From a virus: a stretch of DNA of 32,834 nt. A program made the translations under genes and the position numbers. The stretch is taken from positions 1-32,834 of IMG/VR virus record IMGVR_UViG_3300014839_001409; one strand, 5' to 3'. Below, one piece after another: positions 31,762 to 32,834 of this stretch (the first letter of the stretch is position 1; each line of letters starts with the position of its first letter). The notes under the pieces are model-generated. The model did not search any database. It was not told the DNA's origin and saw only the letters and a list, made by a program, of their open reading frames with translations.

Positions 31762-32834
31762 AGCGTTCTCTCCCCCAATCGCTCGACCAGGTCGGCGGCA
31801 TGCGGGCGGCGCGCTGGTTCCGCGAGTCGACCGCCGGACAGTGGGACAACTTCGGGCCTGATGCCCAGCGCGAACAGCAGGACCGCGCCATCGTCCGGTA
31901 CGGTCTCGTTGACAGCGCCCTCGAGTGGTCCGTTGCCTCCTCGGGCTGGACCTCCGCTTGGCGCACGCCCACATGGGAGGCCATGGTCGCCTCGGCGCAG
32001 GCGGGTGCCTTTGACGTGCTCGTCGTCGGCTACGTGAGCCGCTTCCTGCGCAACCTCAAGCAGACCCTGATCGCGGTCGAGGATCACCTGCACGCGGCCG
32101 GTGTGGTGGTCCTGTTCGCCGACGAGCGGCTGCTTTCATCGGATCCAAGCAGCTGGGACCAGTTCGTCCGGGAAGCTCACGAGGCCGAGGCGTACAGCCG
32201 CAAGCTCTCGAAGCGCGTTGGTGAAGGCTATGCCGCCAAGCGCCGTCGGCTCGGGGTCCCCGGTGGCAACCGAGCCCCGTACGGCATCATCCGCGAAGGC
32301 AAGCCTTCGACGCTCCGGATCGACGAAGCGACTGCCCCTACCGTTCGTCAGGCCTACGAGCTGGCCGCCACGGGGCTCACGGACTGGGAGGTGGCAGCCC
32401 AGGTCCACTTGGCCAAGACCCACGTGGGCGAGATCCTGACCAACCCAATCTACGCGGGCCGGTTGCGCACCGGCGAGGCAGCCGGAGTCCCGCCGATCGT
32501 CGAGCCCGCTGTTTGGTCGCGCGTCCAGGTCATGCGCGCCATGCGCCGCACCCGAACCCCCGGTCGGACCGTGAAGCGCAACTACCCGCTGCGCCTGCGT
32601 TGTTCTGGCTGCGGACGCTACCTCTATGGCGACACCGGGCGCTACCGTCATCCGGCGCCTACATGCGACGCGTTCATCGCTGCGACCCCGCACCTTCGGC
32701 GCCGGTACAGCGCCGCGCACGACAAGCGGGTCCAGGGCCACTCCTATCCCCAGGACTGGTACGAGGACGCGATCGGTGAGCTTCTCGAACAGGTCGGTGG
32801 CGTCGACGAGAGGAGCATCTCAGAGGCCGTTCGC
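31758..32834 (+). CDS. Large serine recombinase (phage integrase), truncated by window end
   Basis: 359 codons remain open at the last base. The catalytic domain has ARWFRESTAGQ (Ser in FRES at about residue 24), then PDAQREQQDRAI, VVGYVSRFLRNL near 90-101 (conserved Arg) and KLSKRVGEGYAAKRRRLG near 147-164 (end of the catalytic domain). Next come the recombinase domain (GNRAPYGI, ILTNPIYAGRLRTG) and a zinc ribbon, LRCSGCGRYLYG...TCDAF, near 281-304. It should integrate the phage between attP and attB. The ATG overlaps the previous stop. If the sequence is circular, its frame continues in phase into the HTH frame at base 1. Confidence 0.92.
   Translation, partial: MKRSLPQSLDQVGGMRAARWFRESTAGQWDNFGPDAQREQQDRAIVRYGLVDSALEWSVASSGWTSAWRTPTWEAMVASAQAGAFDVLVVGYVSRFLRNLKQTLIAVEDHLHAAGVVVLFADERLLSSDPSSWDQFVREAHEAEAYSRKLSKRVGEGYAAKRRRLGVPGGNRAPYGIIREGKPSTLRIDEATAPTVRQAYELAATGLTDWEVAAQVHLAKTHVGEILTNPIYAGRLRTGEAAGVPPIVEPAVWSRVQVMRAMRRTRTPGRTVKRNYPLRLRCSGCGRYLYGDTGRYRHPAPTCDAFIAATPHLRRRYSAAHDKRVQGHSYPQDWYEDAIGELLEQVGGVDERSISEAVR

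Noticed and set aside
31503-32093. 196-residue minus-strand frame across the recombinase start
   Set aside because: Antisense to the serine recombinase, whose catalytic motifs are clear; no domain in the minus frame.
1-32834. tRNA genes, CRISPR arrays or insertion sequences
   Set aside because: No tRNA-like T-arm or cloverleaf, no regularly spaced repeats and no transposase were seen by eye. Integrase attachment sites could not be identified without the matching second copy.

Overview
The window is a temperate tailed-phage genome or prophage with a siphovirus-like gene plan, in very GC-rich DNA. GTG and TTG starts and 4-base start/stop overlaps are common. The composition and protein style suggest an actinobacterial or Chloroflexota-type host, but this is an inference from style; no host marker gene or rRNA is present. 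No tRNA, rRNA or CRISPR array was seen.

Left flank (1-3.7 kb): a LuxR-type HTH frame starting at base 1, a probable PD-(D/E)XK protein with a winged-helix-like insert, a two-gene minus-strand unit (Hanks-type Ser/Thr kinase followed by an unrecognised barrel-like protein), and an HNH protein.

Morphogenesis (3.9-20.5 kb, all plus strand): ParB-like/adenine methyltransferase fusion, small and large terminase, portal, two glycosyltransferase-like proteins, scaffold-like protein, major capsid protein, four head-tail/tail-completion proteins, major tail protein, tail assembly chaperone with a probable -1 programmed frameshift, tape measure protein, a 967-residue tail-tip/receptor-binding protein, and two small proteins. 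Portal, capsid and major tail genes are each preceded by a 35-nt hairpin element with the Shine-Dalgarno sequence immediately at its foot. This is the clearest unexplained regulatory structure in the window.

Cargo (20.5-27.2 kb): a Type III-like restriction-modification pair (Res and Mod) on the minus strand, a conserved protein of unknown function, an antisense-overlapping DUF488 gene, and a small conserved protein.

Replication and integration (27.3-32.8 kb): DUF5343-like protein behind a recognisable promoter with inverted repeats, an HTH-like protein, a ribbon-helix-helix protein, a primase-polymerase/ATPase fusion carrying a symmetric iteron-like GTCACC cluster inside its 3' end, a small protein, and a large serine recombinase that runs off the window. 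No endolysin, holin or CI-type repressor is recognisable. The window therefore contains packaging, head, tail, replication and integration functions plus host-interaction and defence-like cargo, but lysis is missing or unrecognised.
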